The notes under the pieces: model-generated
The model's database searches: none
Seen by the model: only the letters and a program-made list of their open reading frames with translations
Told to the model about the DNA's origin: nothing
Program-made: the position numbers and the translations under genes
Origin: Myoxocephalus aenaeus
Lineage: Eukaryota > Chordata > Actinopteri > Perciformes > Cottidae
Assembly: GCA_038501785.1 (NCBI GenBank)
Contig: JBAMJR010000477.1
Location: 160,001 to 224,000 of the forward strand
Reading direction: 5' to 3'
DNA: 64,000 bases
Shown here: piece after piece, positions 46,248 to 58,110 of the stretch
Numbering within the stretch: position 1 is the stretch's first letter
Layout of the letters: each line of letters opens with the position of its first letter

Positions 46248-47840
46248 CGTGAGACCCGCTCGCCCCCCAGCTGCAGGCGATCAGGACTCCATCGCCCGGC
46301 CTGACTAAGCGTGCAGCAGCCGGGACGCCGTGGCCGGACGCCGGCGACCATCATGGCCGACAGGTTGAGTTCACCTTGTCTCGCTAATGGGAGTCATTTA
46401 AACACTGTGCCGATGAGATAACACCCAGAATGCATCGCCGGGAGCTTTTTACTGAACGCTGGCAGAGTAAGTACTCCAAGGAAAAGAGGCTTTAAAAGCA
46501 GCGATCTTCCTCATCTGCATTTCCATGTTTCTCTCCAACATCTTTCACATTTCATATTTCTGCTGCTGCAGGTTTTTAGTGTTTGGAGCTCGTTACCTTC
46601 AGGTGAAGTCTCATCGTGTGATGACAGATGGCTTTCTTTTATCTCCAGACAGATGCTCCTCTTCTTTTTAATTACCTCTTTTTTCCCTCCTTTTAGCTTC
46701 ATACACAAGCTAAACTGCTGAACCAGCAGAAGTCTTGGTAGAGATTATGGTCTGGGTCCTCTGCAGGAGGAGGACCACTTCCTCGTCTTCTGCAGACAAA
46801 CTGTCTCCGCTGCTTCTTAACAATACTTTTACTTTCAGTCCAAACACTTTCTCTCCTCACTTTAATTTACACAAGATTGCTTTTTTGTAAATTCAGTGTT
46901 TTGCGTCTCCGTCTGGATTTATTGAAATCGAGCTTTTTGAAGACGTCCCCCTCTGGGGAAAACATTGTGACGATGATTTTATGACATTTACATCTTCAAC
47001 AATGTCTTGATTAATTAAACCCAAAGGCCCGTCTTATGTCATAATAAGAAGAAAAGAAAGGACTGACATCTGTGAGATCACAGACACGCCTTTAAAGACG
47101 GGACAATGGCGTAAAAACAGATCGTTTATTTCTGGATCTGAGAACAAACTCATGAGAGAAAACGTCCTTTAAAGAGACGTTTAGTCACATGACATCATGA
47201 TGAAGACTCTACAGGTGAAGAGGGTCAAAACATGACCTCATAGATATCACCAAGACACTTCACCACTTCACACTAAACTATTAGTTTCTGTATTACAAGT
47301 TTTATGAAATGTTATGTTTAAATGTTTAAATGAGACATTATGTAATGGTGACTCAAGGTGATTTTAAGACGCAAACAGACAAAGTAATAAAATAAATGTC
47401 TGAAAGATGACGTTATGGAAGCAAAATGGTCCAAAAATCTCAACATTGACGAGTGCATGAAAAACAACATTTCATCCTGCGGGTGTCTTATCTTAAGATC
47501 GGAATTATGGCAAATAAAATTGTGATTTTTACTTCCCGCTGATCCCTGACCTTGGAGCAGTTTGTTTTCTTACCCCCTCGTTGTGTTGACAGAAGCTCGT
47601 CGTTGGATATTCTGCCGGCGTGGCGTCCAGTAGAAGTGTCAGCGGATGATTTATGGTCGTTTACACTGAGCGCGTGCGGACGAGCGGCCGATAACGTGCC
47701 GTTTACATTCAGGAGGCGAACGACTTTGACCCAGCGGCTCGTCGCTGCTCGTCCTCCAGATACTTTTTATTATTCATCAGCAACTCATTTATTTTCTGAC
47801 CTTTTTGTATCTGAGAGAGTTTCAGTGTCACATGACGGAG
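46248..47840. other. Intergenic sequence, no gene seen
   Basis: Unique sequence without exon-like ORFs; the ORF at 47552-47875 has no recognisable domain and runs into the SINE tail. Confidence 0.5.
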
Positions 47841-48103
47841 GCAATGGTAAATGGACCCGTAGAGATCTTTTCTAGTCTTCCGACCACTCAAAGCGCTTTA
47901 ACGCTTCATGACATCATTCACACGCTGATGGGAGGAGCTACATCAGCTGATCAACATTCACACAGCGTAGAACGGCTACGGGAGACATGGAGGGTTAAGT
48001 GTCTCGCTCAAGGACACATCGACATGGGCTAGCGGAGCCGGGGATCGAACCACCGATCTTCTGATTGAAGGACCACCCTGCTCACCACTGAGCCACAGTC
48101 GCC
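47841..48103 (-). mobile_element. tRNA-derived SINE
   Basis: On the minus strand the head reads GGCGACTGTGGCTCAGTGG (A box TGGCTCAGTGG, 48095-48085), then the B box GGTTCGATCCC (48051-48041). The body follows with GTGTCCTTGAGCGAGACACT and a tail AAAGCGCTTTGAGTGGTCGG..GGTCCATTTACCATTGCC. This is the layout of abundant fish tRNA-SINEs with a LINE-like tail. Its 5' head abuts the 12-bp minisatellite directly. Confidence 0.85.
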
Positions 48104-48648
48104 ACATGCAAGGAGGCATGCAAGGAGGCAAGCAAGGAGGCAGGTAAGGAGAAATGCAAGGAGGCATGCAAGGAGGCAGGTAAGGAGGCAGGTAAGGAGG
48201 CATGCAAGGAGAAATGCAAGGAGGCATGCGAGGAGGCAGGTAAGGAGAAATGCAAGGAGGCATGCAAGGAGGCAGGTAAGGAGGCATGCAAGGAGGCATG
48301 CAAGGAGGCAGGTAAGGAGGCATGCAAGGAGGCAGGTAAGGAGAAATGCAAGGAGGCATGCAAGGAGGCATGCAAGGAGGCATGCAAGGAGGCAGGTAAG
48401 GAGGCATGCAAGGAGGCATGCAAGGAGGCAGGTAAGGAGGCATGCAAGGAGGCAGGTAAGGAGAAATGCAAGGAGGCATGCAAGGAGGCAGGTAAGGAGG
48501 CATGCAAGGAGGCATGCAAGGAGGCATGCAAGGAGGAATGCAAGGAGGCAGGTAAGGAGAAATGCAAGGAGGCATGCAAGGAGGCATGCAAGGAGGCAGG
48601 TAAGGAGGCATGCAAGGAGGAATGCGAGGAGGCATGCGAGGAGAAACG
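48104..48648 (+). repeat. 12-bp minisatellite GGAGGCATGCAA
   Basis: About 45 dodecamers of three kinds: GGAGGCATGCAA, GGAGGCAGGTAA, GGAGAAATGCAA. The second kind contains CAGGTAAGG, a strong donor-like string on +. Because the unit is four codons long, 177-219-codon ORFs (Leu/Ala/Cys or Pro/Met/Cys) open on the minus strand; they are artefacts. Confidence 0.96.
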
Positions 48649-49559
48649 TTTCTTGCACTTCTTCTTCTTGGCAGATCGTCGTAAACAGTCGATTCTTTCT
48701 TGTCAGTATCGTTTTGTTTGAATCTTAATCATAAACATGAAGTCTGAACCTCGAGGAGTCGATGAGCTCGAAGCTATACGAGCAACAAGCGTTCAGAATA
48801 TGAGACGAGACGCCCGTCTCACGGCAATATAGTCACAGAAGGCAATCTATATAAAAACATATATGCAGAAATTGAATAAGAAGAAAAATGCACAATATAT
48901 ACAAAAATAGAATAAATGAACTAACATCTTTGCTTAAACATATTTGCATGATCTTTTTTTAATGTTATGAACATGTTGAAGACACTGGTGATGTTCAATA
49001 CTGTTTTCCTATAGTCAATAAATCATACTTAAAAAAAGTCCAAAACCAACAACCAATAAATCTACTAACGAGTATAAAGTATGATAAAAGCCTAAAATGA
49101 ATAAAAATGAGTTTAACAGATTGATATATTAGCTCAGGTGATTCATTTTGTCTCTGACAGTTTATTGTTGTCACTGAGTTTCATGCTGCTGTATTATAAA
49201 TACCATTTCAGTTTTATTCCCATGTGGCAAAAATAATTTATGGAAATCTTTGCATTAAAAGTATTGCCTCATCGGCAGCTCCAGGGAAAATATCATCTGG
49301 ATTATTTATGTATTTTTTACTTCACCTGGACAGACCTGGACATCGTGGGAGGAGCTGCAGGTTTCATACGCCTCATAACCGGCTGTCTTATTTCTGTTTG
49401 TTGCCTTTTTATGAGCGTAGTGTGAATATGTGGAATATGGATTTTATGGTTTTCTTAAATTGACAATTTTATTTTGTTCCTGTAAATCACATTGGATTAG
49501 TTTGTTAAGTGCAAACACTTTAAATAAGAAGTGGACGTAGTCGTCATGACGTCGCTCAC
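48649..49559. other. Intergenic sequence, no gene seen
   Basis: AT-rich unique sequence; two overlapping ORFs at 49224-49463 have no recognised product. Confidence 0.45.
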
Positions 49560-50085
49560 TGACGTTTTGAAGCCTTGAGTTTGACGCTATGGCCGTCGCC
49601 ATCTTTTTTGCAACCAGTGAACAGGAAGTGACCATATATGGAATGTGGAGGAGTGACGAAGAGACACCGTGTACGTCTCTGGTGGCTTCTATACAACCAG
49701 AGGAGTCGCCCCCTGGTGGTCAGGAGAGAGAATGCAGCTTTAACACATGAAGCATAGACTTCTATACAACCAGAGGAGTCACCCCCTGGTGGTCAGGAGA
49801 GAAGGCAGCTTTAACACATGAAGCATAGACTTCTATACAACCAGAGGAGTCGCCCCCTGGTGGTCAGGAGAGAGAATGCAGCTTTAACACATGAAGCATA
49901 GACTTCTATACAACCAGAGGAGTCACCCCTGGTGGTCAGGAGAGAGAATGCAGCTTTAACACATGAAGCATAGACTTCTATACAACCAGAGGAGTCACCC
50001 CCTGGTGGTCAGGAGAGAGAATGCAGCTTCAACACATGAAGCATAGACTTCTATACAACCAGAGGAGGTTGTATAGAAGGTTGCC
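49560..50085 (-). mobile_element. Composite element with 5 CTCF-like modules, - orientation
   Basis: It starts with the outer body end (GAAGCCTTGAGTTTGACG, GCCGTCGCCATC, GCAACCAGTGAACAGGAAGT), skips most of the body by an internal deletion at about 49683, then has five inverted 73-bp modules. Two cores read CGCCCCCTGGTGG (about 49708, 49852); the others are CAC forms. It ends in a short hairpin CTTCTATACAACC..GGTTGTATAGAAG (50048-50080). Confidence 0.88.
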
Positions 50086-51790
50086 GTCTGGTTGAATGAT
50101 ATATTGAGAAAGATATTAAGTTATGAAATAAAACGTTAGTTGAGACTTGTGGTGTTTGGATTTGAGTCAGAACAGGAAAAACATTTGTCTCTATATTTCC
50201 ATAAACCAGTTATCGCTGCAGCGTTGTGAATAATTACTGTGAACAAGAGTATATTGTTTCTGTTAATCGCCATGAAATGAAGCTCTGCAGATGTGAGTCC
50301 AGGCCTTCAGGTCATGAAGTGCATCAGGAATCGTCTGGCTTCACGTCCCGTCCTCGTGCGGCTTCGTTCACGGAGGTGAAGTCGGTGTCACACCTGCAGC
50401 AAACCTGCGGGAAGGTTAACAAAGTTAATTGTTTAATATTTAAAGTGCCCTCCCGAGGGCAACGCGGCGACATCGTCATTCACAGTGTGCTCCTCACTCA
50501 TTATGTATGCAACGTCGCTACTCTGAGAATAAAGACGACTGTGTCTTTTTATTTATTCTAAAGAGAGAAAAGAGCCTTGACATAATTGGCTTAAAGAAAA
50601 AGAAAAAATTCTGCGAGAAATGCTGATTTTAAAAGGTTTTATTCTTTCACCTCCGTTTCCTCATGTAATCAAATGTCTGTTATCTGTGGAGACGTTTATC
50701 AACGTTTTATTTTGTATTTGATCTAATTTAAGAAAGACATATTTATTGAAGTAGCTGCTTCAGGATTATATCTTTGTATTAGTTAGTTTTGACTCATTTG
50801 TGGAGCGTTGCTCTGCAGCAGGAGAATCATAATTGATGGATTAAACTCATTAAACCGGACCGGCTTCTTCACGCTCGAATGAGCAGAACGGTTGTTGTTG
50901 TCCTTTTGGTTTGTGTTTATTATTATTATTATTATTATTATTGGCTGTTACAAGGTCATGTTTATTCAGGCTGGTCTCCTCCAGCATTCGTAGCAATACT
51001 AAGAAAACTACTGCGCTGATGTCCGTAGATATCCCGCTAAATGTTTCCTTATGTTATCCACGAAATCCTAATAAAACAAAGGCACTTAACTTAAGAGTTA
51101 TTTTAATCCAAACAACGATCTTTTCCTCGACTTAACTCAGTAGTTTTGTTTTTGATCTTTTCTTAAACAAACTAAGTTGCTTCCTGTGAAGAAGGAAGTT
51201 TATTTTGAAAAGACTTTGCAGAAAGTGTTGCTTGTTTATCTGAAAAAGAACTAACCTTTTGTCAGATGTCCTACAAACTGTTTCAGTATAGACACAACAT
51301 AACTGGACATATACTCAATTACTGGACTGCAGGGAAATATTGCATTTATATCAATAATAAAAAAAATGGATAATTGTGTAGTTTTATAGTTAAAATGACC
51401 TCGTCCACTCCCTGCATACTGGGGCCGGTCACAGCTCATGTTCAATAGTTTCTCTATATCTTTATGAAACAGTTTCTGTATAACGACGTCTCTCTCTCTG
51501 CAAAAATGAAGGTCAAAGGTGCTGCTGCATGTTTTCCAGGAGCTTCTTGAGGATTAAGTGAAAGAGGAAGGAGGAGGAGGAGGAGGAGGAGGAGGAGGGA
51601 GAAAGAGGAGGAGGAGGAAGGAGGAGGACGACGACGACCGAGGAGAAGCGAGGAGGAAGAGGAGGAGGAGGAGGAGGAGGGGTCACCTCCGCGCTCCTCA
51701 TTAGGACTCGCAGCCGGAATGCAAAATGGTGAAAGTGTCAGCGGCTTAAACCCAGAAGAGGGATGACGGTGAAACGAGGCCGCAGGGTAT
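50086..51790. other. Intergenic sequence, no gene seen
   Basis: AT-rich; (ATT)n at 50917-50942 and a (GGA)n-rich purine tract at about 51568-51682. No exon-like ORFs. Confidence 0.5.
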
Positions 51791-51938
51791 GTGCTTTAGG
51801 GGCGGGGCTACCTTGTGATTGACATGTCTCTATGTCACTCCCCCTCAGTCCAGATATGGTAACTTCCTGTTCACTGGTTGCAAAAAATCCAAGATGGCGA
51901 CGGCCAAAACGCCGACCTGGAGGCTTGAAAACGCCTCG
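51791..51938 (+). mobile_element. Composite element, body copy with intact YY1-like site
   Basis: GGGGCGGGGCTACCTTGTG, GATTGACATG, CAGTCCAGATATGGTAACTT, CTGTTCACTGGTTGC, then CCAAGATGGCGACGGCC, a close match to the YY1 consensus AAGATGGCGGC. The orientation is the same as 32380-33068. Confidence 0.85.
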
Positions 51939-52175
51939 TCCTCTGTGAAGGCGTCTCCTCCGGTCTCATTGGTGTAATGGCCACTGCAGCGTCTAGGGGG
52001 CGCTAGAGCGACCTTAGAACCTGTATTATTATATACTCAATAATATATTTTCATGCCTCGGAGTGTGTCTCACCACTCTGCACCTCATCTTCATTCAGAC
52101 TTTCATCTCTGGATCTTTTTTACAGAGTCCCAGTTCACCACCAGCATCGCTCACTTCTCCTCCTCCCTTATGCTG

Positions 52176-52176
<1 letters not shown>

Positions 52177-52263
<87 letters not shown>
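52177..52263. repeat. (GT)n microsatellite
   Basis: About 86 bp of uninterrupted GT, the longest in the window. Confidence 0.97.
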
Positions 52264-52268
<5 letters not shown>

Positions 52269-53258
52269 TTTCCCCAGCCGGTGGTTTTACAGCAAAAACA
52301 GTTCATACGTTGACGTCGTTCCAGTAACATCACGACAGTTTTGATGTCTGTCTCCGTAGAATGTGTCAAAGACGTGACAACAATTAAATATTAATATCTA
52401 ACTCAACATTTCCTGATTCAAAAATAAAAGCCCTCAAGCGTCTCTCTCCGGACTGAATCTCTTAATTTGAGAACACGAGGCTTTTGTTGCAGTGACTTCA
52501 TGTTCACATGCGTCTTAACTTTCTAACATAAATGTAAAAGAGCTTTTATAATGAAATGACACGTTCTGCAGAAGCAGCAACGCAGCGGACTGCGGCTGTG
52601 TGGATAAAAAGATTTCATTTCCTGTATCTTTCACAATAAAAGTACCTCATCGCTGCTTCTTCTTCTTCTCTGCAGCAGCCAACATGTAGTTGTTGTTAAG
52701 TCATCAACAAAACTCTGCTAATTTAGAGACAAATGCATATCATGTCCTATTATCCCTTCACAATAAAAGCCCCGCCTTTATTTTGTTATTTAAAAGCCTT
52801 GCCTGTGGAGCGTCAGTCTTTCTGGCCGGTGGTTTTGATTCATTGCTGTGGCGACTAACGCGTCCTGAAGTGTCCTGAAGGTTTCTCTTTAACGCCACGC
52901 ACAAAAATTACTGCCAAAGAAAATAAATCATCTCAAAGAGTTTGAGTTCTGATGGATTCATGTCTGAACTCTCTCTGGACGGCAGAACGTTCAGACCCGA
53001 CTTCAGGTTTTAGGTTTAGTGACGTTGAGACGAACGTGACGCTCACAGTCACGTGACCTTTACCACACAACGTCTGCAGCAACACAACTAACGAGTCGTC
53101 GTGAGTTGAAGACGTCGTTGATGCCGTGATGGAGTTGCTCGTCTGCGCTGCCAATTAAACTCTCGTTGCCTCGACGTTCAATCTGTTGCAGCGTCTTTGA
53201 AACATTACGGGAAAATCATCTGGGATTCAAATCTCCTCCTCCACCTTTCATCTGCAGC

Positions 53259-53302
<44 letters not shown>

Positions 53303-53507
53303 TACTATGGAGAGCAGAGGAGTCTTCACCTCACATGACGTCGCCGAGCGTTTCCTTCTTGTTCCTCCTTCCCTCACTGCCTTGTCCTTGGTCCGGGTCA
53401 GTCCTACCAGGAGAGAGAGAGAGCGAGAGAGAGAGAGAGAGAGAGAGAGAGTTACAAATTGACAGCAGGCTCTGGATGTCCTCTCTCATTATCCTCCAGG
53501 TGCCGTG

Positions 53508-53534
53508 CCCCCCCCCCCCCCCCCCCCCCCCCCC
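53508..53534. repeat. Poly(C) run, C27
   Basis: Uninterrupted C, then CCCACCCC-type continuation. It is i-motif/G-quadruplex capable and a likely assembly weak point. Confidence 0.9.
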
Positions 53535-55160
53535 ACCCCCCCATCCCTCCGTGACTCTGGCCCGTTAACGCCAACCTCGGCCTCCATTTTGTTCTCACCC
53601 AAACCAGTTAGCAACCCGGCGGCTCCACCGTGCCTCGCTTGTGCCGATCGGAGCCAGAAACTCTCCACAGCGGTGAACGTGCAGCGGCCCGGAGCTCAAG
53701 GTCACTCAGAGTTTATGGATCCACTTCATCCGGAGCTGATCGACCGCCGACTGACAACGTAATGAGGAGTCACAATTCAAATTACTGAGGAGTTTTGGGA
53801 AAGAACAGCCGGATTTCTGCCAGATGTTGACGGCTGCAATGAAAACGGTTGCTTGTATTTTAAGTATGAACATTATAAGGACATATTTAAGTTGTTATAT
53901 ATTATTTGAACTAAGGCTTCATGCTGTGGCCCTTTGTGTTCCCAGCTGTGTAGCTAATATCCAGAGGGAAGAGAAGACCTTCTACTCCAGCAGCTCACAG
54001 TGATTCTGTTTCCTTTCAGAAGAGACCGACACCATCATGTGCTCCAAATGGTTCAACAACTTTTACAGGAACGCTAAGAGGTTTGAACACGTATAAGGAA
54101 ATATTTAAGTTATTTTTGATCATAACAAACCTCCATAATGACGTCTCATGTTGAGAACCCGGGTCTCGGCAGGTTTGCTGTCGCTTGAGGGTCAAACAGT
54201 CCGTTGTCTCAGTCTTTCTGGTGAGTTTCCTCATGTTCATGATTCTGTCGCCGGCTCCCCGGGTCATGCATCACGTTAACGAGCTGCTCGGGAAGCTGCA
54301 GCTGAGAGGGAATGGAGCTCTGACACCTCGTAGCTCTTCATGAGCACAACATTTAAACACAGAACGGGTCAGTGTCTCCAGCTGATGTCGTCTTCTCGTT
54401 TTGAGCGTGGAGAGAGAAGTCTGTTCTTCACTTCATCACCTGGAGCGATGTGCTGCCGGTCGCTCTCTAAACAGCTAAAGTGGTGAAATATCACTTTAAT
54501 TTAAACGACGATCCACCGGCTCGTCGTTTTGATGGACGGCGCCGCCCTCGCCGTCTGAAACGCTCTCCCAGGACCAGAGGACGCGTCTGGGTTTTATAGC
54601 GGGTATTTACGGAGACGCGGCACAATATCTGTACCGCTAGAAACGTTGCTGCTGCCTCTGAAATGACCCAGAGATTTACTCTCTTTGGTTCTGTCGGTTG
54701 GGTTTCCCCTCTGGAGAGAAGAGGTTTCATCTCTGCTGAAGCCTCTTGGACGGACGGTTGTGGGAAACGCGGCGGATCGGCTGCACGTCGGGGTCGTCCT
54801 CACCGTGAGCTTTCTTTACTACTCGTAATTTGTGTCTTTGCTCGCCAGTTAAAAGTGGAAGCGTGGCGAACGCTCTCATTTTACACCCTTTGCATACAGA
54901 GATTATTAATTATGAATCCGATCCTCCGGTGGATTGGGATGTTTATGGTTTAGTGGAAAGGCATCATCTGACCCTTAGGTTGGGAACCACTGGACTAAAC
55001 TACACTAATGCTGCTTAACTTTAAACATTGATGCATCATTATTAACAACAAATGTCATAAATCAGTCACAGAATGATACTTCTATTTGAACGCATTTTGA
55101 TTTGGTTGTTTTGGCTCTTTCACTTTGGTTTGAGAAGTCGTGAGCAAACATTAGGACGAG

Positions 55161-55182
55161 ATAGATAGATAGATAGATAGTT
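55161..55182. repeat. (ATAG)n microsatellite
   Basis: Five to six ATAG units. Confidence 0.9.
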
Positions 55183-55283
55183 TCCTGAAGCTTTCCATCC
55201 AATCGGTTCGCTCATGGGCCGACGCTTCATTTGCTCTGCTGCGCCACCAATAAATGTAAAACAGGCAGAGTGATCATAGACAC

Positions 55284-55555
55284 CAGGGCCGTTTCTCAAT
55301 AAGCGTTCTTCTCTGGACTCGTGTTCTCTGGACTCGTGAAACGTCATCAGTCGCGGCCCAAGTTCTGTTCCAATTCAAAAGTCCGCTTCTCGCCAAGCAC
55401 GGTGAAAATGCCCGGATGTGACTTGATCCTCCCATTTTACCCAGGATGCATCAGAGCAGACTTGAGCGTACTTGAGAGAGCCAATATCCCAGAATGCATT
55501 TCGGACCAACAAACGGGGAACAATGGCGGATGAGAAAACTCACAACTGAAAGTTG
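55284..55555. mobile_element. hAT-like DNA transposon fragment
   Basis: It begins CAGGGCCGTTTCTCAATAAG, followed by GGACTCGTGTTCTCTGGACT, TGTGACTTGATCC, and CCCAGAATGCATTTCGG. I know this 5' end from a frequent fish hAT-type repeat. The right terminus is not clear. Confidence 0.55.
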
Positions 55556-57200
55556 ACATTCTATAAAAACTACCGTTGTTGAGTCACAAAATATAATTTT
55601 AGGACGTTTTCAGGCGAGAAGTTATTTGTTTAAGCATCAAATCTGTGGTCGGTTGGTCCAGACTCATCTTATTTAAAAAGATACGCCGACGGGTTGAGGT
55701 CCTGCTGAGGGACCGTGATTCCCGTCAGCACCGGGCCGTCAGCGCTGTGCTGCCCGCCGACAGCAGCTTGATCTCGGCTGGACTTTTTGAAATGATCCGC
55801 TGGCTCCGATGTCTCCGTATCGATTAAACATGAGATATAAATCGACTTTGAGGATCTACCAAGCAATCTGTATTATTTATTCAGTCACATTACATCAGTT
55901 TGACTGAGGGAAAGGTTACGATTTATAACTTAAGATTTTAATTTAACTTTTACTTTGAACTACAGTCTTATTACTTTTGACCGAATTGTTTGCAATTATA
56001 TGTGTATCTATACAAGTATATATATATATAAAATGTATAAACATATTATATATACAATTGTGTATCTATATAAGTATATAAAATACATATTTATAAACAC
56101 AATATATATACAAGGATATGTGTATCTGTGTATATATATATACATAATATATATATTTATAAACACATTTAACTAATTTCCGATTGCAAGACTTATTGAA
56201 ATAAATAACAAACACAAAATAAATGGCAAATAATAATAACGAAATAAGATAAAACACACAAACTAGTGTGTATACATATACATATTATAAAAGCAAACAA
56301 TAAAATGTCCCTCATGGTCCCCCCTTGTGTCCTGCACAATGAATATATTTCAATTAGAAATATTGACCTGAACCAGAAAGAGAGCCGACATTGCACCAAT
56401 ATTAAAGTCTCTGCTCTGGCTACCTGCTTGAATTCATCTTCATGCTCTTTAATTGGTTCATACTGCTCATTAATTCCAGCTGCAGTCTCAGGTCTGTGAG
56501 TGGAGTTGATTCAGATCAGCTGTTGTCTCCTGATGAAGACCTGAGAGCGGCTTGGTTCGTCTCCTCTCAGCCAATCAGAGGGAGCCGTTGTCCTTTCTTT
56601 AGGCTTAAAGAGGAGGCGTGGACACTCGGTCTGAGATATGAAGTCTGAATGCAGACCTCATGTGTTAGACTGAGACGCTGGACTTTAGCTGAACACAAGT
56701 CTGAACATAAAACCCAAAGGAACAGCACCAACATGTCTTTTTAAACCATTTAAACAGAACACAGAAACGGGTTCATGGAGCAGAGAGTTAACTCCTCACA
56801 GTCCAACGATCAGCAGCAAAGAACCCATAAAGTGCCTCAAAGAACATTTTTTTGCTGTTTGTCATTAAAAAAGGTTCTCAAAAGAAACTTTTGAAGAACA
56901 GTACTGGTGCATTGTTCATATAAATAAGGATTATGACGTTGGGCTCCGTCACCATAGCTTCCAGTCACAGCCGGTTTAAAGAGGACCCCTGTAAGATGGA
57001 GCACATGGTTCCATCAGGCGTCAGAACTCATCTACTGCTGGATGTTATTGGATGAACAACAGAACCATGATGACTATCGATGAAGCCGTTGATCCTCCGT
57101 CCTCTAACTGATCCGTCCACCAGTCAGTTCACTAATGGTGGCCAAGAAATAACGCTTCACAACAGAGTGCAGACTTTTATTTTATTAGAGAAAAAACAAG
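55556..57200. other. Intergenic sequence, no gene seen
   Basis: AT-rich with (TA)n-rich tracts at 56015-56165. No convincing exon. Confidence 0.5.
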
Positions 57201-57204
57201 TTTT

Positions 57205-57542
57205 GAATCCACGAGTGTGATCCTTCCTGGGGCCCGTTTGGGACCAGTGTGCAGAAATAGTCAAATACATCTTTTTTTAGAATATGCAAAAACAACACCT
57301 TTTTTATATTGCATGCGTTTGGCCAAAACTGCGTTGGATTATAATAAAGTGGATATTTCTAAAGGAGAGGCGCTTGGGTACCCGACATCTCTTGAGGGGA
57401 GAAGAACAGGGACTCCTGAGTCTCATCCTCCTCTGCTTCATAATGGAACCCTGTCCCTCAACATCGTCCTCTGTCTCAGACACAATCTTCTGTCACTTTC
57501 ATGTTCAAAGAGTTGTGACGACACCTCATTGACAGAAAACAT
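57205..57542 (-). repeat. Duplicated exon-bearing segment, copy 1
   Basis: It matches 58725-59046 in the same orientation, about 1.5 kb away, with a few indels. Read on the minus strand it contains FSVNEVSSQLFEHESD and, in another frame, EEDETQESLFFSPQEMSGTQ followed by APLL and a TAG (57361-57359). The frame breaks between these parts, so if coding it is disrupted. An acceptor-like TCTTTTACAG precedes ATGAAGATGGCC at 57563. Downstream on the minus strand the two copies continue alike as non-coding sequence. Confidence 0.65.
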
Positions 57543-57806
57543 GGGATGACTGGCCATCTTCATCTGTAAAAGACATAAGAGATGAACGATACCATATTTA
57601 ATTAAAGTGTTCGCAGCTGTGAGCGGGCCCTTGCTCCAGCACGTCGGGGGCGCCTGCGGGTCGCCGGCTCGCCCGGCCGAGAATGTCTGCCTGGCGGGCA
57701 AACGTTCTCGCCGTATATAATAACATTTGAAAAACAATAGGTCCTCCGCTCTGACTGTCAGTGCTCGGGCCCTAACAATGTAAACGTCTATTTATCATCT
57801 ACAAAC

Positions 57807-57976
57807 CTTGTTTAATTCAAAGGCTTGTTTGAGCCGTTTACGAGTGTTGGTGGTGTTGGGGATCTGGAACTGACAGCAGACTTTCCCCCCAGAAGTCTGC
57901 TGGCAATTCCAGATTCCCCTCGTCTAACAGCTCCCGGACCTTACTCATTAATTCGGCCGCTGAAATCTGTTTGGTT
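57807..57976 (-). pseudogene. Exon-like ORF with internal inverted duplication
   Basis: On the minus strand a T-rich tract and CCTATAG lead into TKQISAAELMSKVRELLDEG, then NLE. A second frame later reads IPNTTNTRKRLKQAFELNK up to a GTTTGT donor. The two frames are separated by a 62-bp foldback (arms 57858-57883 and 57893-57919, 9-nt loop) that duplicates GATCTGGAA..AGCAGACTT in inverted form. Removing the foldback conceptually would bring the flanks close together, so I suspect an exon broken by an inverted duplication. The protein is not recognised, and the relation to the ORFs at 60639-61841 is only by strand and proximity. Confidence 0.4.
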
Positions 57977-58029
57977 CTATAGGAAAAAAAAAAAAGTCAA
58001 AGTAATTGTCAAGAGTAGTTAGACATTAA

Positions 58030-58110
58030 TTATGAATGAATATATACTTTATTAATCCCCGAAGGGAAATTTGGTGTAGGTAGCAGCGACTTACAACAAA
58101 AATAAATATA
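58030..58110. mobile_element. LINE/SINE 3'-tail fragment
   Basis: TACTTTATTAATCCCCGAAG followed by GGAAATTTGG is a tail motif shared by many fish non-LTR retroelements. A related tail lies at 60735-60765. Confidence 0.5.

Larger units (their letters stand above)
51939..55160. other. Intergenic sequence, no gene seen
   Basis: It holds (GT)n at 52177-52263, (CT)n at 53262-53298, (GA)n at 53410-53451 and a C27 run at 53508-53534. One stretch (54019-54080) reads ETDTIMCSKWFNNFYRNAKR behind an acceptor-like TTTCCTTTCAG, but no donor or partner exon was found. AGGGGGCGCTAGAG at about 51998 is another CTCF-like string. Confidence 0.5.

Noticed and set aside
47976..48658. 219-, 209- and 177-codon minus-strand ORFs with Cys/Pro/Leu repeats
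   Set aside because: Product of a 12-bp (four-codon) repeat lacking stops in three frames, plus the SINE.
54019..54080. Exon reading ETDTIMCSKWFNNFYRNAKR
   Set aside because: The acceptor looks fair, but there is no donor and no neighbouring exon, and the resemblance to homeodomain-type WF.N motifs is too short to trust.
56015..56165. AT-rich origin-like region
   Set aside because: Simple TA-rich low complexity; nothing else supports an origin.
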